A stretch of DNA of 64,000 nt from Elusimicrobiota bacterium (GTDB taxonomy: Bacteria > Elusimicrobiota > Elusimicrobia > UBA1565), in assembly GCA_003450735.1 (NCBI GenBank), contig DMEZ01000015.1, positions 1-64,000 on the forward strand, in the 5' to 3' direction. How positions within the stretch are numbered: the stretch's first letter is position 1; each line of letters starts with the position of its first letter. Of this stretch, positions 22,835 to 29,926 are shown one piece after another. The position numbers and the translations under genes were made by a program. The notes beneath the pieces were generated by a model. That model ran no database searches. It was not told the DNA's origin and worked only from the letters and a program-made list of their open reading frames with translations.

Positions 22835-24359
22835 GCAGCAGGCGCTTCTCCAGGACCTTCCCGCTCGCCGAGGTCGGGAACTCGTCGACGAACCGCAGGG
22901 AGCCCGGCAGCGCGTAGGTCCCGAACCGGCGGAGGATGAGCTTGCGGATCGCGCGTCCAAGGCCGGCCCGCTTGCCCGCTTGGATGAACAGCCGCAGAGC
23001 GCCCTCCTCGAGCAGGCACTTCGCCTTGCGCACGCCGCTCAAGCCTTCCAGCGTCTCCTCCAGGTAGCCCAGATCGAGCTGCCGCCCCTTGAGCTTGACG
23101 AGCTTGTCCTTGCGGCCGATGAACTCGATCCCCTGGCGGCGCCTGCGCACGACGTCGCCCGTGAGGAGGAACCGCCCGCGCCAGCGCCTCCGGAAAGCCC
23201 CCGCCAGGGTCAGCGCCTTGAGCGCGATGCCCGGGAGGGTGTCCTTCAGGAGGTGGATCCCGCCGGCGATCCGGTACTCGGAGCCCGCGATGGGCCGGAG
23301 GAGGTTCACCCGCCGGGGATTCCGGGTCTGGGACCTCGTCAGGGGCGGCGTGACCAGGTAGACCCCGGTCTCCTGCTGGCCCACGAGGTTGACGATCTTG
23401 GCCTTAGGAAAGAGGGAGCGCATGGCGCGCAAGGCGGCCGGACGGAGCTTCTCACCGGCGGTCGAGAGGGCCTTGAGCGTCCGGAGCTCGCCGGGGGCGT
23501 CATCGAGCCCTTGGAAGAACGCCGGCGAGGTGACGAGGGCCGCGGCACCCTCCTTCTCCAGCAGTCTCAGGACGCCGGGCTGGTGGACGCGGTGGTCGAA
23601 ATCGAGGAGGACGGCCTTTCCTCCGACGAGCAGGGGGCCGAGGAGCCCGGAGCACATCGGGAAGCTCCCGAATCCGAAGTCCAGCATGCAGAGATACGCG
23701 CGGGGGCCGACCCAGCCGAGCGTGGTCTCGAAGAAATGCTGGAAGTGGACCCAGGCCCCGGCCGGGTTGCTCAGGAAGACCTTCGGCTGCTCCCCGATGG
23801 TGCCGGAGGAGAACAGCAGGGAGGTCGGGAGGCTCGCGGCGACGGGCTGGGGCGGGATGCTCGTCGGTGCGGGGAGCTTCGAGAGGTCGAGCTTCAGCGC
23901 CCGCCCGACCGGGGGGGGCGCCTCGTCGTAGAAGATGTGGGACGCGCGGCTTCCACGGATGAGAGGGCGGACCACGTCGGGGGGGAAGCGGCGGAAGACG
24001 ATCCCGAACTGGACTCCATAGTAGAAGGAGGCGAGCGCGAGCAGCGCCTGGTGCTCCTTGGAGCGGCAGTACACCAGGATCCGGCCGCCTTTCCTGACGC
24101 CGGAGCGCTCCAGGAGCGCGACGACGCGCCGGACCTGCTCCAGGAGCAAGGCGTAGGTGTAGGCCCGTCGCTCGGAGGGGCTCCGGTAGACGACGAGGGC
24201 TTCCCGGTCATCGAAGCCCCGCCGGAAGAGGGACTTCCCGTAGTTGATCCTGCCGCCCGAAAACCAGAGCGGCCGGCCCCCGGGGCCGGGCTTCGAGAGC
24301 GCCGTCCAGGGCTCGTCCCAGACAAAGCGGGAGGCGCACGAGGTCCAAGCGGCAGCCAT
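22824..24359 (-). CDS. AMP-dependent acyl synthetase/ligase
   Basis: ANL-superfamily enzyme of 511 aa that would adenylate a carboxylic acid and pass it to CoA or a carrier protein. Visible core motifs are SLLFSSGTIGEQPK (A3 P-loop), STAGEKL, LVGQQETG (A5), LLTGDVV (A7), FIGRKDKLVKLKGRQLDLGYLE (A8 hinge) and PTSASGKVLEKRLL, whose Lys is the A10 catalytic residue. It lacks the long insertions of acetyl-CoA synthetases and is closest in feel to short acyl-CoA or acyl-ACP synthetases. It is the first gene of the nine-gene minus-strand run. A possible -10 (TAGACT, 24369-24374) lies 9 nt before the ATG with no ribosome site. Substrate unknown; an acyl chain for the downstream acyltransferase is the simplest guess. 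Confidence 0.9.
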   Translation of the reverse strand: MAAAWTSCASRFVWDEPWTALSKPGPGGRPLWFSGGRINYGKSLFRRGFDDREALVVYRSPSERRAYTYALLLEQVRRVVALLERSGVRKGGRILVYCRSKEHQALLALASFYYGVQFGIVFRRFPPDVVRPLIRGSRASHIFYDEAPPPVGRALKLDLSKLPAPTSIPPQPVAASLPTSLLFSSGTIGEQPKVFLSNPAGAWVHFQHFFETTLGWVGPRAYLCMLDFGFGSFPMCSGLLGPLLVGGKAVLLDFDHRVHQPGVLRLLEKEGAAALVTSPAFFQGLDDAPGELRTLKALSTAGEKLRPAALRAMRSLFPKAKIVNLVGQQETGVYLVTPPLTRSQTRNPRRVNLLRPIAGSEYRIAGGIHLLKDTLPGIALKALTLAGAFRRRWRGRFLLTGDVVRRRRQGIEFIGRKDKLVKLKGRQLDLGYLEETLEGLSGVRKAKCLLEEGALRLFIQAGKRAGLGRAIRKLILRRFGTYALPGSLRFVDEFPTSASGKVLEKRLLHAS

Positions 24360-24418
24360 GACCCTGAGAGTCTATCATGCTTCTCGCGCGGGAAGCGAAG
24401 CGGCACTTTTCACATCTG

Positions 24419-25009
24419 CTAAAAGCCGTTCTCCTGCAGGAAGCCGAGGCTGAGCTTCCCCTGGGTCTTCGCCGCGTACTTGGCCAGGATGTCGTACTCG
24501 ACGTTGAGCTTGTCGCCCGGCCGGCGGAGCTTGAGGCAGGTGTTCTCCAGCGTGTGGGGGATCAGCGAGACCTTGAAGGAAGTCGGGGTGACGGCGAAGG
24601 GGGTCAGGCTGATGCCGTCGAGGGCCACGGAGCCCTTCTCGGCGAGGTAGGGGGTCTTCTCCACCTCGAAGCCGAGCGCCACGCCCGCGGCTTGGCGTGT
24701 GAAGGATCTCAGCAGCGCGGTGCCGTCCGCGTGGCCGGTGACGAAGTGCCCGCCCAGGCGGGCCCCGGCCTTGAGCGCGCGCTCCAGGTTGACCGGCTCG
24801 CCGCGCCGCAGGCGCGAGAGGTTGGTCTTGCGGAAGGTCTCCGGGCTCACGTCGAAGGCTCCCTCCAAGGAAACCATGGTCAGGCAGACCCCGTTGACGG
24901 CGACGCTCTCGCCGAGCATCAAGTCCCAGTCCTTCGGGAGGTCCAAGAGCAGACGCGAAGCGCCCGCCTTGCGCACGGTCCCCAGCGCCTCGACGATCCC
25001 GGTGAACAT
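24419..25009 (-). CDS. ribE: riboflavin synthase, alpha subunit
   Basis: Cytoplasmic enzyme that dismutates two 6,7-dimethyl-8-ribityllumazines into riboflavin and the pyrimidine precursor. The 196-aa protein shows the two internal lumazine-binding barrels. The first begins MFTGIVEALGTV and contains GESVAVNGVCLTMV and GGHFVTGHADG. The second contains GSVALDGISLTPFAV, FKVSLIPHTLENT and LNVEYDILAKY. The start at 25009 shares one base with the ribD stop (TGATG). It is the last gene of the FMN-riboswitch-controlled rib operon. Confidence 0.97.
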   Translation of the reverse strand: MFTGIVEALGTVRKAGASRLLLDLPKDWDLMLGESVAVNGVCLTMVSLEGAFDVSPETFRKTNLSRLRRGEPVNLERALKAGARLGGHFVTGHADGTALLRSFTRQAAGVALGFEVEKTPYLAEKGSVALDGISLTPFAVTPTSFKVSLIPHTLENTCLKLRRPGDKLNVEYDILAKYAAKTQGKLSLGFLQENGF

Positions 25010-26088
25010 CAGCGCCTTGGCCTGTACTCGAGCACGAGATCGGGCCCGCGGCGCCCGACCCGGAGCAGCTCGAGCCCGAGTCCGAGCTCTTCGCGTCCGC
25101 GGTTCCAGGCGTCGGGCCAGCAGGCGCTCGCCTTCGAGCGCTCGCCTCCGATGACCATGGGCGCTAGGAAGACGACCAGGCGGTCGGCCAGGCCTTCCCG
25201 CAGGAAGGAGCCTATCACCGTCCCTCCACCCTCGACAAGGACGTGGCCCACGCCGCGGCGGCCGAGCTCGCGCAGGAGCGCCGGAAGCGAGACCCGGCCG
25301 GAGGGGTCCTGCGGGAGGATGAGAAGCTCCGCTCGTACCGCCGGCTTCCGCCGCGCTGCTCTGCGGGTCGTCGCTAGCAGGGCCCGCCCGGCCCGGACGA
25401 CCTTCGCGTCCGGCGGGGTCCGCAGAGAGGAGTCCAGAATGACGGCCAGGGGCTGGCGCCAGGCGCGGACATGGCGCACGTCGAGCCGCGGATCGTCCTG
25501 GAGCACCGTGTTGACCCCGGCCAGCACCGCGTCGGCCTGGGCGCGCAGGCGATGCGCCTCGATCCGCGATTCCCGGGAGGAGATCCAGCGCGCGCGCCCG
25601 TCGGCGTCGGCAATGCGCCCGTCCACGCTCTGCGCGGCCTTGAGGGTGACGAAGGGCAGGCCGGTCCGCTGGTGCTTCTCGAAGGCCTCGTTGAGCGCGC
25701 GGCACTTCTCGCCGAGCAGTCCGCCGCGCGCCTTCACCCCGGCCGCGCGCAGGAGGCGCAGCGCCCGGCCGCGGTGGGCCGGGTTCGGGTCGTTCGCGCC
25801 GAAGATGACCTCGCCCACGCCGGCCCGGAGGATCGCGTCGGTGCAGGGCGGGGTCTTGCCCCAGGTCGAGCAGGGCTCCAGGGTGACATAGAGCGTCGCC
25901 CCGCGGGCCGAACGCCCCGCCCGGCGCAAAGCCTCCACCTCGGCGTGCGGGCCGCCGAAGCGCCGGTGGAAGCCTTCCCCGACGGTGCGGCCGCCTTTCA
26001 CGACGACGGCGCCCACCATGGGGTTGGGGTGGGCCCCGTAGAGGCCGCGGCGGGCCAAGGCGAGGGCCCGCTCCATGAAGACCTTCAC
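25009..26088 (-). CDS. ribD: bifunctional riboflavin deaminase/reductase
   Basis: Catalyses deamination and then side-chain reduction of the pyrimidine intermediate in riboflavin synthesis. The amino half is a zinc cytidine-deaminase fold with HAEVEAL and PCSTWGKTPPC as metal ligands and NPMVGAVVV near the start. The C-terminal half is the NADPH reductase (VTLKAAQSVDGRIA, WISSRESR, HVLVEGGGTVIGSFL). The GTG at 26088 is chosen because it overlaps the ribH stop as GTGA, giving 359 aa. An ATG four codons later is the alternative. The in-frame extension to 26982 is a shadow of ribH and ribBA. Confidence 0.97.
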   Translation of the reverse strand: MKVFMERALALARRGLYGAHPNPMVGAVVVKGGRTVGEGFHRRFGGPHAEVEALRRAGRSARGATLYVTLEPCSTWGKTPPCTDAILRAGVGEVIFGANDPNPAHRGRALRLLRAAGVKARGGLLGEKCRALNEAFEKHQRTGLPFVTLKAAQSVDGRIADADGRARWISSRESRIEAHRLRAQADAVLAGVNTVLQDDPRLDVRHVRAWRQPLAVILDSSLRTPPDAKVVRAGRALLATTRRAARRKPAVRAELLILPQDPSGRVSLPALLRELGRRGVGHVLVEGGGTVIGSFLREGLADRLVVFLAPMVIGGERSKASACWPDAWNRGREELGLGLELLRVGRRGPDLVLEYRPRR

Positions 26089-26543
26089 AGCTTCTTGAAG
26101 AGGTTGGCCGATTCGATGGCCGTGCGCGCCGCCTCCGAGCCCTTGTTGCCCTGCTTGGTGCCGCAGCGCTCCACCGCCTGCTCCAACGTGTCGGCCATCA
26201 CGACGCCGAAGACCACCGGGATGCCGCGCTTGAGCGAGACCTCGGCCAGGCCCTTGGAGGTCTGCTGGGCGACGAAGTCGAAGTGCGGGGTGTCGCCCCG
26301 GATGACGGCGCCGAGCGCGATGACGGCGTCGCACTTGCCCTCGGCCGCCTTGTCGCAGGCCAGGGGCAGCTCGAAGGAGCCTGGGACCTTGATGACCGTC
26401 ATGTCCTTTTCCTCCACGCCGTGCCGCTTGAGCGTGTCGAGGGCGCCTTCGAGCAGCTTGCCCGTGAGGAAGTCGTTGAAGCGGGAGACGACCAGCGTGA
26501 ACTTGAGGTCTTTTGCGACGAGTCCGCCTTCCAGGGTCTTCAT
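26085..26543 (-). CDS. ribH: 6,7-dimethyl-8-ribityllumazine synthase
   Basis: Condenses the aminopyrimidine from RibD with 3,4-dihydroxy-2-butanone 4-phosphate from RibBA; forms pentamers or 60-mer capsids. The 152-aa protein shows the family blocks VVSRFNDFLTGKLLEGA, KVPGSFELPLACDKAA, VIALGAVIRGDTPHFDFV (the active-site His is in this last block) and VVFGVVMADTLEQAVERCG. It lies between ribBA (12-nt gap) and ribD (4-nt overlap). Confidence 0.97.
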   Translation of the reverse strand: MKTLEGGLVAKDLKFTLVVSRFNDFLTGKLLEGALDTLKRHGVEEKDMTVIKVPGSFELPLACDKAAEGKCDAVIALGAVIRGDTPHFDFVAQQTSKGLAEVSLKRGIPVVFGVVMADTLEQAVERCGTKQGNKGSEAARTAIESANLFKKL

Positions 26544-26555
26544 CGTTTCTCCTTT

Positions 26556-27737
26556 TTAGAGCAGATGTCCCATCCGCTCCTTCTTGGTCTTGAGGTAGCG
26601 CAGGTTGTGCGGGTTGGGCTCGGTCACGAGCGGGACCCGCTCGACGACCTTCAGCCCGAACCCTTCGAGCCCGACGATCTTCTTGGGGTTGTTGGTCAGC
26701 AAACGCAGCTTCTTCACTCCGAGGGCGCAGAGGATCTGCGCGCCGATGCCGTAGTCGCGCAGGTCGGCCTTGAAGCCCAAGGCTTCGTTGGCCGAGACGG
26801 TGTCGTGCCCCTGCTCCTGCAGGCGGTAGGCCTTCAGCTTGTTGGCCAGCCCGATGCCCCGCCCCTCCTGGCGCATGTAAAGCAGGATGCCCGCGCCCTC
26901 CTTCGCGATGGCCCGCAGGGCGGCCTTGAGCTGGGGCCCGCAGTCGCAGCGGCGGGAGGCGAAGACGTCGCCGGTCAGGCACTCGGAGTGGACGCGAACG
27001 AGAACCGGGTCGGTCGGAGAGCCCATCACCAGGGCGGCGTGCTCGAGGCCGGTGAGCTTGTCCTTGAAGACCCGGACCTCGAAGTCCCCGTATTCCGTCG
27101 GCAGCTGGGAGGAGGCCGCCGCTTCGATGAGGGATTCCTTTCGGCGGCGGTATTCGATGAGGCTGGCGATGGAGGCCAGCTTGAGCCTGTGCCTGGCCGC
27201 GAACGCGCGGAGCTCCGGCAGGCGGGCCATGGTGCCGTCCTCATGCAGGATCTCACAGATGACCCCCACGGGCTCGAGCCCGGCGAGCTTGAGCATGTCC
27301 ACGCAGGCCTCGGTGTGGCCGGCGCGGGCCAGGACCCCGCCCTCCTTGGCCTTGAGGGGGAAGACGTGGCCGGGCCGGGTCAGATCCTCGGGCCGGGAGG
27401 AGGGGTCGGCCAGCACGCGCAGGGTACGCGCGCGGTCGCCGGCCGAGATGCCGGTCGTGACGCCCGAGGCGGCGTCCACGGAGACCGTCCAGTGGGTCTT
27501 GAAGGGGTCGGAGCTCTCCCGGTCCATGGAGGGCAGGCGCAGGCGGCCGGCGGCCTCGGCGCTCATCGGCGCGCAGAGGAGGCCGCGGGCGTGGCGGGTG
27601 ATGAAGTTGACGTTCTCCCGGCTGGCGAAGCGGGCGGCGAGCACGATGTCGCCCTCGTTCTCGCGGTTCTCATCGTCGGTGATGACGGCCATGCGGCCCT
27701 GGGCGAGGTCTTGGACCACTTCGTCGATGCCGGCCAT
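26556..27737 (-). CDS. ribBA: RibBA: 3,4-dihydroxy-2-butanone-4-phosphate synthase / GTP cyclohydrolase II
   Basis: Supplies both precursors of riboflavin. The amino half is the DHBP synthase (AVITDDENRENEGDIVLAA acidic metal site, GLLCAPMSAEAA, GHTEACVDMLKLAG). The C-terminal half is GTP cyclohydrolase II with the zinc cysteines in SECLTGDVFASRRCDCGPQ and RQEGRGIGLANKLKAY. The ATG at 27737 (393 aa) is preceded by GGGAGG at the right distance. A short in-frame extension upstream falls in the riboswitch expression platform and is rejected. First gene of ribBA-ribH-ribD-ribE. Confidence 0.97.
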   Translation of the reverse strand: MAGIDEVVQDLAQGRMAVITDDENRENEGDIVLAARFASRENVNFITRHARGLLCAPMSAEAAGRLRLPSMDRESSDPFKTHWTVSVDAASGVTTGISAGDRARTLRVLADPSSRPEDLTRPGHVFPLKAKEGGVLARAGHTEACVDMLKLAGLEPVGVICEILHEDGTMARLPELRAFAARHRLKLASIASLIEYRRRKESLIEAAASSQLPTEYGDFEVRVFKDKLTGLEHAALVMGSPTDPVLVRVHSECLTGDVFASRRCDCGPQLKAALRAIAKEGAGILLYMRQEGRGIGLANKLKAYRLQEQGHDTVSANEALGFKADLRDYGIGAQILCALGVKKLRLLTNNPKKIVGLEGFGLKVVERVPLVTEPNPHNLRYLKTKKERMGHLL

Positions 27738-27760
27738 CTTGCGCCTCCCGAGGGGCCCCA

Positions 27761-27790
27761 ACGAAAGGCCCTGAAGCTGGGCTTCAGGGC
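27761..27790 (-). terminator. FMN-riboswitch expression platform: terminator hairpin
   Basis: Minus-strand hairpin GCCCTGAAGC / GCTTCAGGGC (27781-27790 with 27768-27777) with a 3-nt loop, followed by CTTTCGTT. Its 5' arm is perfectly complementary over 9 nt to CTTCAGGGC at 27931-27939 in the 5' strand of the riboswitch, giving a mutually exclusive antiterminator. Confidence 0.8.
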
Positions 27791-27827
27791 ATGTGAAGGA
27801 CGGCGGCGGCGACTCCGCCGCGCTCAA

Positions 27828-27943
27828 GGTTCTTCTTCCATCCAGACTCTCACTGTCGGCCCCGGAATCTCACCGGATCCTGCCCCCGAAGGGGCTCGCG
27901 GGCTGTACCGCCGGTGGGGATTTGCGCCCCGCCCTGAAGAACC
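27828..27943 (-). promoter_or_regulatory. FMN riboswitch (RFN element)
   Basis: Minus-strand RNA leader of the rib operon. P1 is GGTTCTTC (27936-27943) paired with GAAGAACC (27828-27835). Between them lie the conserved RFN blocks: CTTCAGGGCGGGG, AATCCCCACCGGCGGT, AGCCCGCGAGC, GATCCGGTGAGATTCCGG, GGCCGACAGT and GTCTGGATGGAAGA. FMN binding stabilises P1 and should favour the terminator at 27761-27790, repressing ribBA-ribH-ribD-ribE. Confidence 0.96.
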
Positions 27944-27949
27944 GCGGAT

Positions 27950-27979
27950 ATTATGCGATTCCCGGGAGAGGCTTGTCCA
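27950..27979 (-). promoter_or_regulatory. promoter of the rib operon
   Basis: Minus-strand TGGACA (27974-27979) and CATAAT (27950-27955) are 18 nt apart. The predicted transcript start near 27943 coincides with the first base of riboswitch stem P1, which supports the call. Confidence 0.65.
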
Positions 27980-27983
27980 ACGC

Positions 27984-28082
27984 CTACTTCTCCTTGCGCA
28001 TGGCGCTGACCACCATGAGCAGGGTCAGCAGGGTGCCGGTCAGGTAGCCTACGATGAAGATAAGGAAATCCCGGAGATTCAT
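27984..28082 (-). CDS. 32-residue single-helix membrane peptide
   Basis: A small gene whose ATG at 28082 overlaps the stop of the sigma-54-like gene as ATGA. The product is one transmembrane helix (FLIFIVGYLTGTLLTLLMVV) with a short MNLRD head and a basic tail ending RKEK, so the C-terminus is probably cytoplasmic. It is the third gene after the coiled-coil secreted protein and the sigma-54-like protein. Function unknown; translational coupling is the main evidence that it is real. Confidence 0.65.
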   Translation of the reverse strand: MNLRDFLIFIVGYLTGTLLTLLMVVSAMRKEK

Positions 28083-29113
28083 GACTGGGGCCTCCCTCTG
28101 CGCGCGAGCCCGAGGTCTTTGCGGTACTGCGTGATGGAGCGCCGGGAGAGATGCACCGAGAAGCGCTGGGCCATCTCCCTGCGCAGGCGCTCGTCCGACC
28201 ACGAGGGCTCTTTCTCCACCAGTTCGTAGAGCCGGTCCAAGGCCAGCTTCTTGCCGCTGGGAAGGAGGGCCTTGAGCGGCGCCTCGAGCCCCCAGGGCAG
28301 CTGAACCGACTTGTTCGAGACCAGGCGGTTGAGCACGCTCGCGTCCACTCCCAGCGCCACCGCCAGCGAGCGCTGGGTGAGCGCCTGGCGCTTGTCCGGG
28401 TCGCCGGTCCTCAGGTACTCCGCCTGCGCCTCCATCAGGGCTTCGAGCGCCCGATAGAGGGTCGTCTTGCGCAGGTCGACGTACTCGAGCCGCTTGAGCA
28501 GGCCCCGCACCTTCTCCTGCTCGTCGCAAGGGACCCCGCGCAGGAAGACGTTCAGCCGCTGTTCGTCCACCCGGTAGCGCCCCTTCCAGATCTCGCGGTT
28601 GAAGAAGCCCAGGACGGGCTTGCCCTCCTCGAGGGCGAAGCCGGCGACCGAGCTGAACACCTTCTCCGGCAGGGGGGCGGGCTTCTCGAACTCCTCGAGC
28701 AGGTAGGCCCGGTCCAAAAACTCCCGAAGGCGGCGCGCCTCGGCGGCCGTGATCCTGCAGCGCCGGGCGCGCTCCTCGTCCTTCAGGGGATTCTCGCCGA
28801 GGAAGCACTCCTCGAAGCGCTTCTGCCCGACCTTCTTCATCAGGGCGGCCACGTCGCCCTCGCCGTCCACGAGCTCCGGCAGGCCCTCGCTCGAGGTTTT
28901 CAGCCCCCAGCCCGCGAAGCGGCGGGCGGTGAAGCCGGCCTTGGGGAACGGGGCGACGCTCAGGACGCCGGAAGCCTTGAGTTGTCGGAAGGCGGGCTTC
29001 GACTCCAGGCGGCGCACCAGGGCGTCGAGTTCCCGTTCGGGCATCTCGAGCAGGTGCGCCAGCTTCAGGCGTCCCTGGAGGGAGAGGGAGGTCTTGGTGG
29101 AGAGCCGCGGCAA
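28079..29113 (-). CDS. divergent, short sigma-54 (RpoN)-like protein
   Basis: A 344-aa protein resembling RpoN in order and pattern but poorly conserved. Residues 10-45 (LSLQGRLKLAHLLEMPERELDALVRRLE) recall the activator-contacting region I. A core-binding-like helical region follows. Residues near 230-290 (LTQRSLAVALGVDASVLNRLVSNKSVQLPWG) match the -12-recognising HTH. Residues 323-332 (SRRSITQYRK) occupy the place of the RpoN box (consensus ARRTVxKYRE), which reads the -24 element. Typical RpoN is 430-500 aa, so the acidic region II is missing or shortened. It lies 600 bp from a canonical sigma-54 promoter. It could be the organism's working sigma-54 or a specialised paralogue; I cannot tell without the rest of the genome. 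Confidence 0.72.
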   Translation of the reverse strand: MPRLSTKTSLSLQGRLKLAHLLEMPERELDALVRRLESKPAFRQLKASGVLSVAPFPKAGFTARRFAGWGLKTSSEGLPELVDGEGDVAALMKKVGQKRFEECFLGENPLKDEERARRCRITAAEARRLREFLDRAYLLEEFEKPAPLPEKVFSSVAGFALEEGKPVLGFFNREIWKGRYRVDEQRLNVFLRGVPCDEQEKVRGLLKRLEYVDLRKTTLYRALEALMEAQAEYLRTGDPDKRQALTQRSLAVALGVDASVLNRLVSNKSVQLPWGLEAPLKALLPSGKKLALDRLYELVEKEPSWSDERLRREMAQRFSVHLSRRSITQYRKDLGLARRGRPQS

Positions 29114-29118
29114 AGAGC

Positions 29119-29676
29119 CTACTGGTGCAGCTTGTCCTGCACCAGCTCGAAGCGCTTGCCGAGGGCTTCGGCGATGTCCTTCACCTGCTGGCGGGTGCCC
29201 TTCGCGATGGTGGCGCAGACGGCCGCGCTCTTCTTCTCGATGTCGTGGAGCTCCTTCCAGAGGTCCTGCGTCTGGGCCTGGAGCTCCTTGAGCTTGGCCT
29301 GGCTGGCCTTGGTCTTCGAGAACTTGAGCTTGGTGATGGCGGCTTCGTTCTCCTGGATCTTGGCCTTGAGCTCCTCCTCCTTCTGCTGGAGCGAGACCAC
29401 CCAGCCCGAGGCCTGCTTGGCCCAGGCCTGCATCTTCTCGTAGCCGTCCTTGTAGGCCTGGGCCATCTCCTGGAGGTGCTGGGAGCAGCCGGTCAGCTCG
29501 TCTTCCTTGGCGGGGCAGGGGCAGCAGGCTTCGGCGGCGGCGGGCGGAGCCTTCTCGGGCGCCAGGGAGTCGTCGGTCTTGGGCGCCTGGACTTGTGCGG
29601 GCGGCGCTGTTTCCGGAGCAGGCTCGGCGGCCTGCAGAGGGAGCGATGCGGCTAGGAGGGCAGCCAGGATGTTCAT
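29119..29676 (-). CDS. secreted coiled-coil protein, unknown function
   Basis: A 185-aa protein with an amino-terminal signal peptide (MNILAALLAASLPLQAAEP), a Pro/Ala-rich linker and a CCPCPAKEDELTGC cysteine cluster. A C-terminal coiled coil (QQKEEELKAKIQENEAAITKL and on) completes it. The start at 29676 is chosen because the signal peptide begins there and a -10 ends 6 nt before it; the open frame to 30576 is only antisense shadow. The sigma-54-like gene starts 5 nt after its stop, so the two are one operon. I recognise no family. Confidence 0.78.
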   Translation of the reverse strand: MNILAALLAASLPLQAAEPAPETAPPAQVQAPKTDDSLAPEKAPPAAAEACCPCPAKEDELTGCSQHLQEMAQAYKDGYEKMQAWAKQASGWVVSLQQKEEELKAKIQENEAAITKLKFSKTKASQAKLKELQAQTQDLWKELHDIEKKSAAVCATIAKGTRQQVKDIAEALGKRFELVQDKLHQ

Positions 29677-29682
29677 GCGGGT

Positions 29683-29688
29683 ATGATA
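29683..29688 (-). promoter_or_regulatory. extended -10 of a leaderless promoter (29676 operon)
   Basis: Minus strand TGGTATCAT is an extended -10 ending 6 nt before the ATG at 29676. It lies back to back with the sigma-54 promoter at 29695-29709, so the two could interfere. Confidence 0.5.
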
Positions 29689-29694
29689 CCAGAT

Positions 29695-29709
29695 TGGCAC
29701 GTAAATTGC
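29695..29709 (+). promoter_or_regulatory. canonical sigma-54 promoter for the 50-residue peptide and Aas fusion
   Basis: TGGCAC (29695-29700), preceded by T, then spacer GTAAA and TTGC (29706-29709), continuing TTGCTCCG. This is essentially the -24/-12 consensus. The expected start near 29721 gives a 16-nt leader with GGGAGGGG before the ATG at 29737. Confidence 0.9.
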
Positions 29710-29736
29710 TCCGAATAGATCGGGAAGGGAGGGGCC

Positions 29737-29889
29737 ATGACCGCGATCTCGAAAGCCGTGTTCGTCCTCCTGCTGACGCTGGGCGGGATCTGCGCTCTGG
29801 GGTGGAGCCTCGATGTGAAGCCGGCCCTGGACGAGTCGGCCCTGGCCAGCATGGACCGGGACGCCCGGGCTTATTTCGGACTCCCGTAA
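29737..29889 (+). CDS. 50-residue secreted or membrane-anchored peptide
   Basis: ATG at 29737 follows a strong ribosome site (GGGAGGGG) and lies directly behind the sigma-54 promoter. The product is MTAISK, then a hydrophobic stretch VFVLLLTLGGICALGWSL, then an acidic tail DVKPALDESALASMDRDARA ending YFGLP. It reads as a signal peptide with a mature peptide of about 27 residues, or a single-span membrane peptide. I recognise no family. It precedes the Aas-LplT fusion by 37 nt and is probably co-transcribed with it. Confidence 0.7.
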   Translation: MTAISKAVFVLLLTLGGICALGWSLDVKPALDESALASMDRDARAYFGLP

Positions 29890-29926
29890 AAGGCCCGTTC
29901 GATTTAATATGATTAGGCGCTCAGCC

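Noticed and set aside
26089..26982. Long upstream extension of ribD
   Set aside because: It lies antisense-in-frame to nothing useful and overlaps ribH and ribBA entirely; RibD similarity begins at the GTG at 26088.
27793..28047. 84-codon plus-strand open frame over the FMN riboswitch
   Set aside because: It is antisense to the riboswitch and the rib promoter and has no ribosome site or domain.
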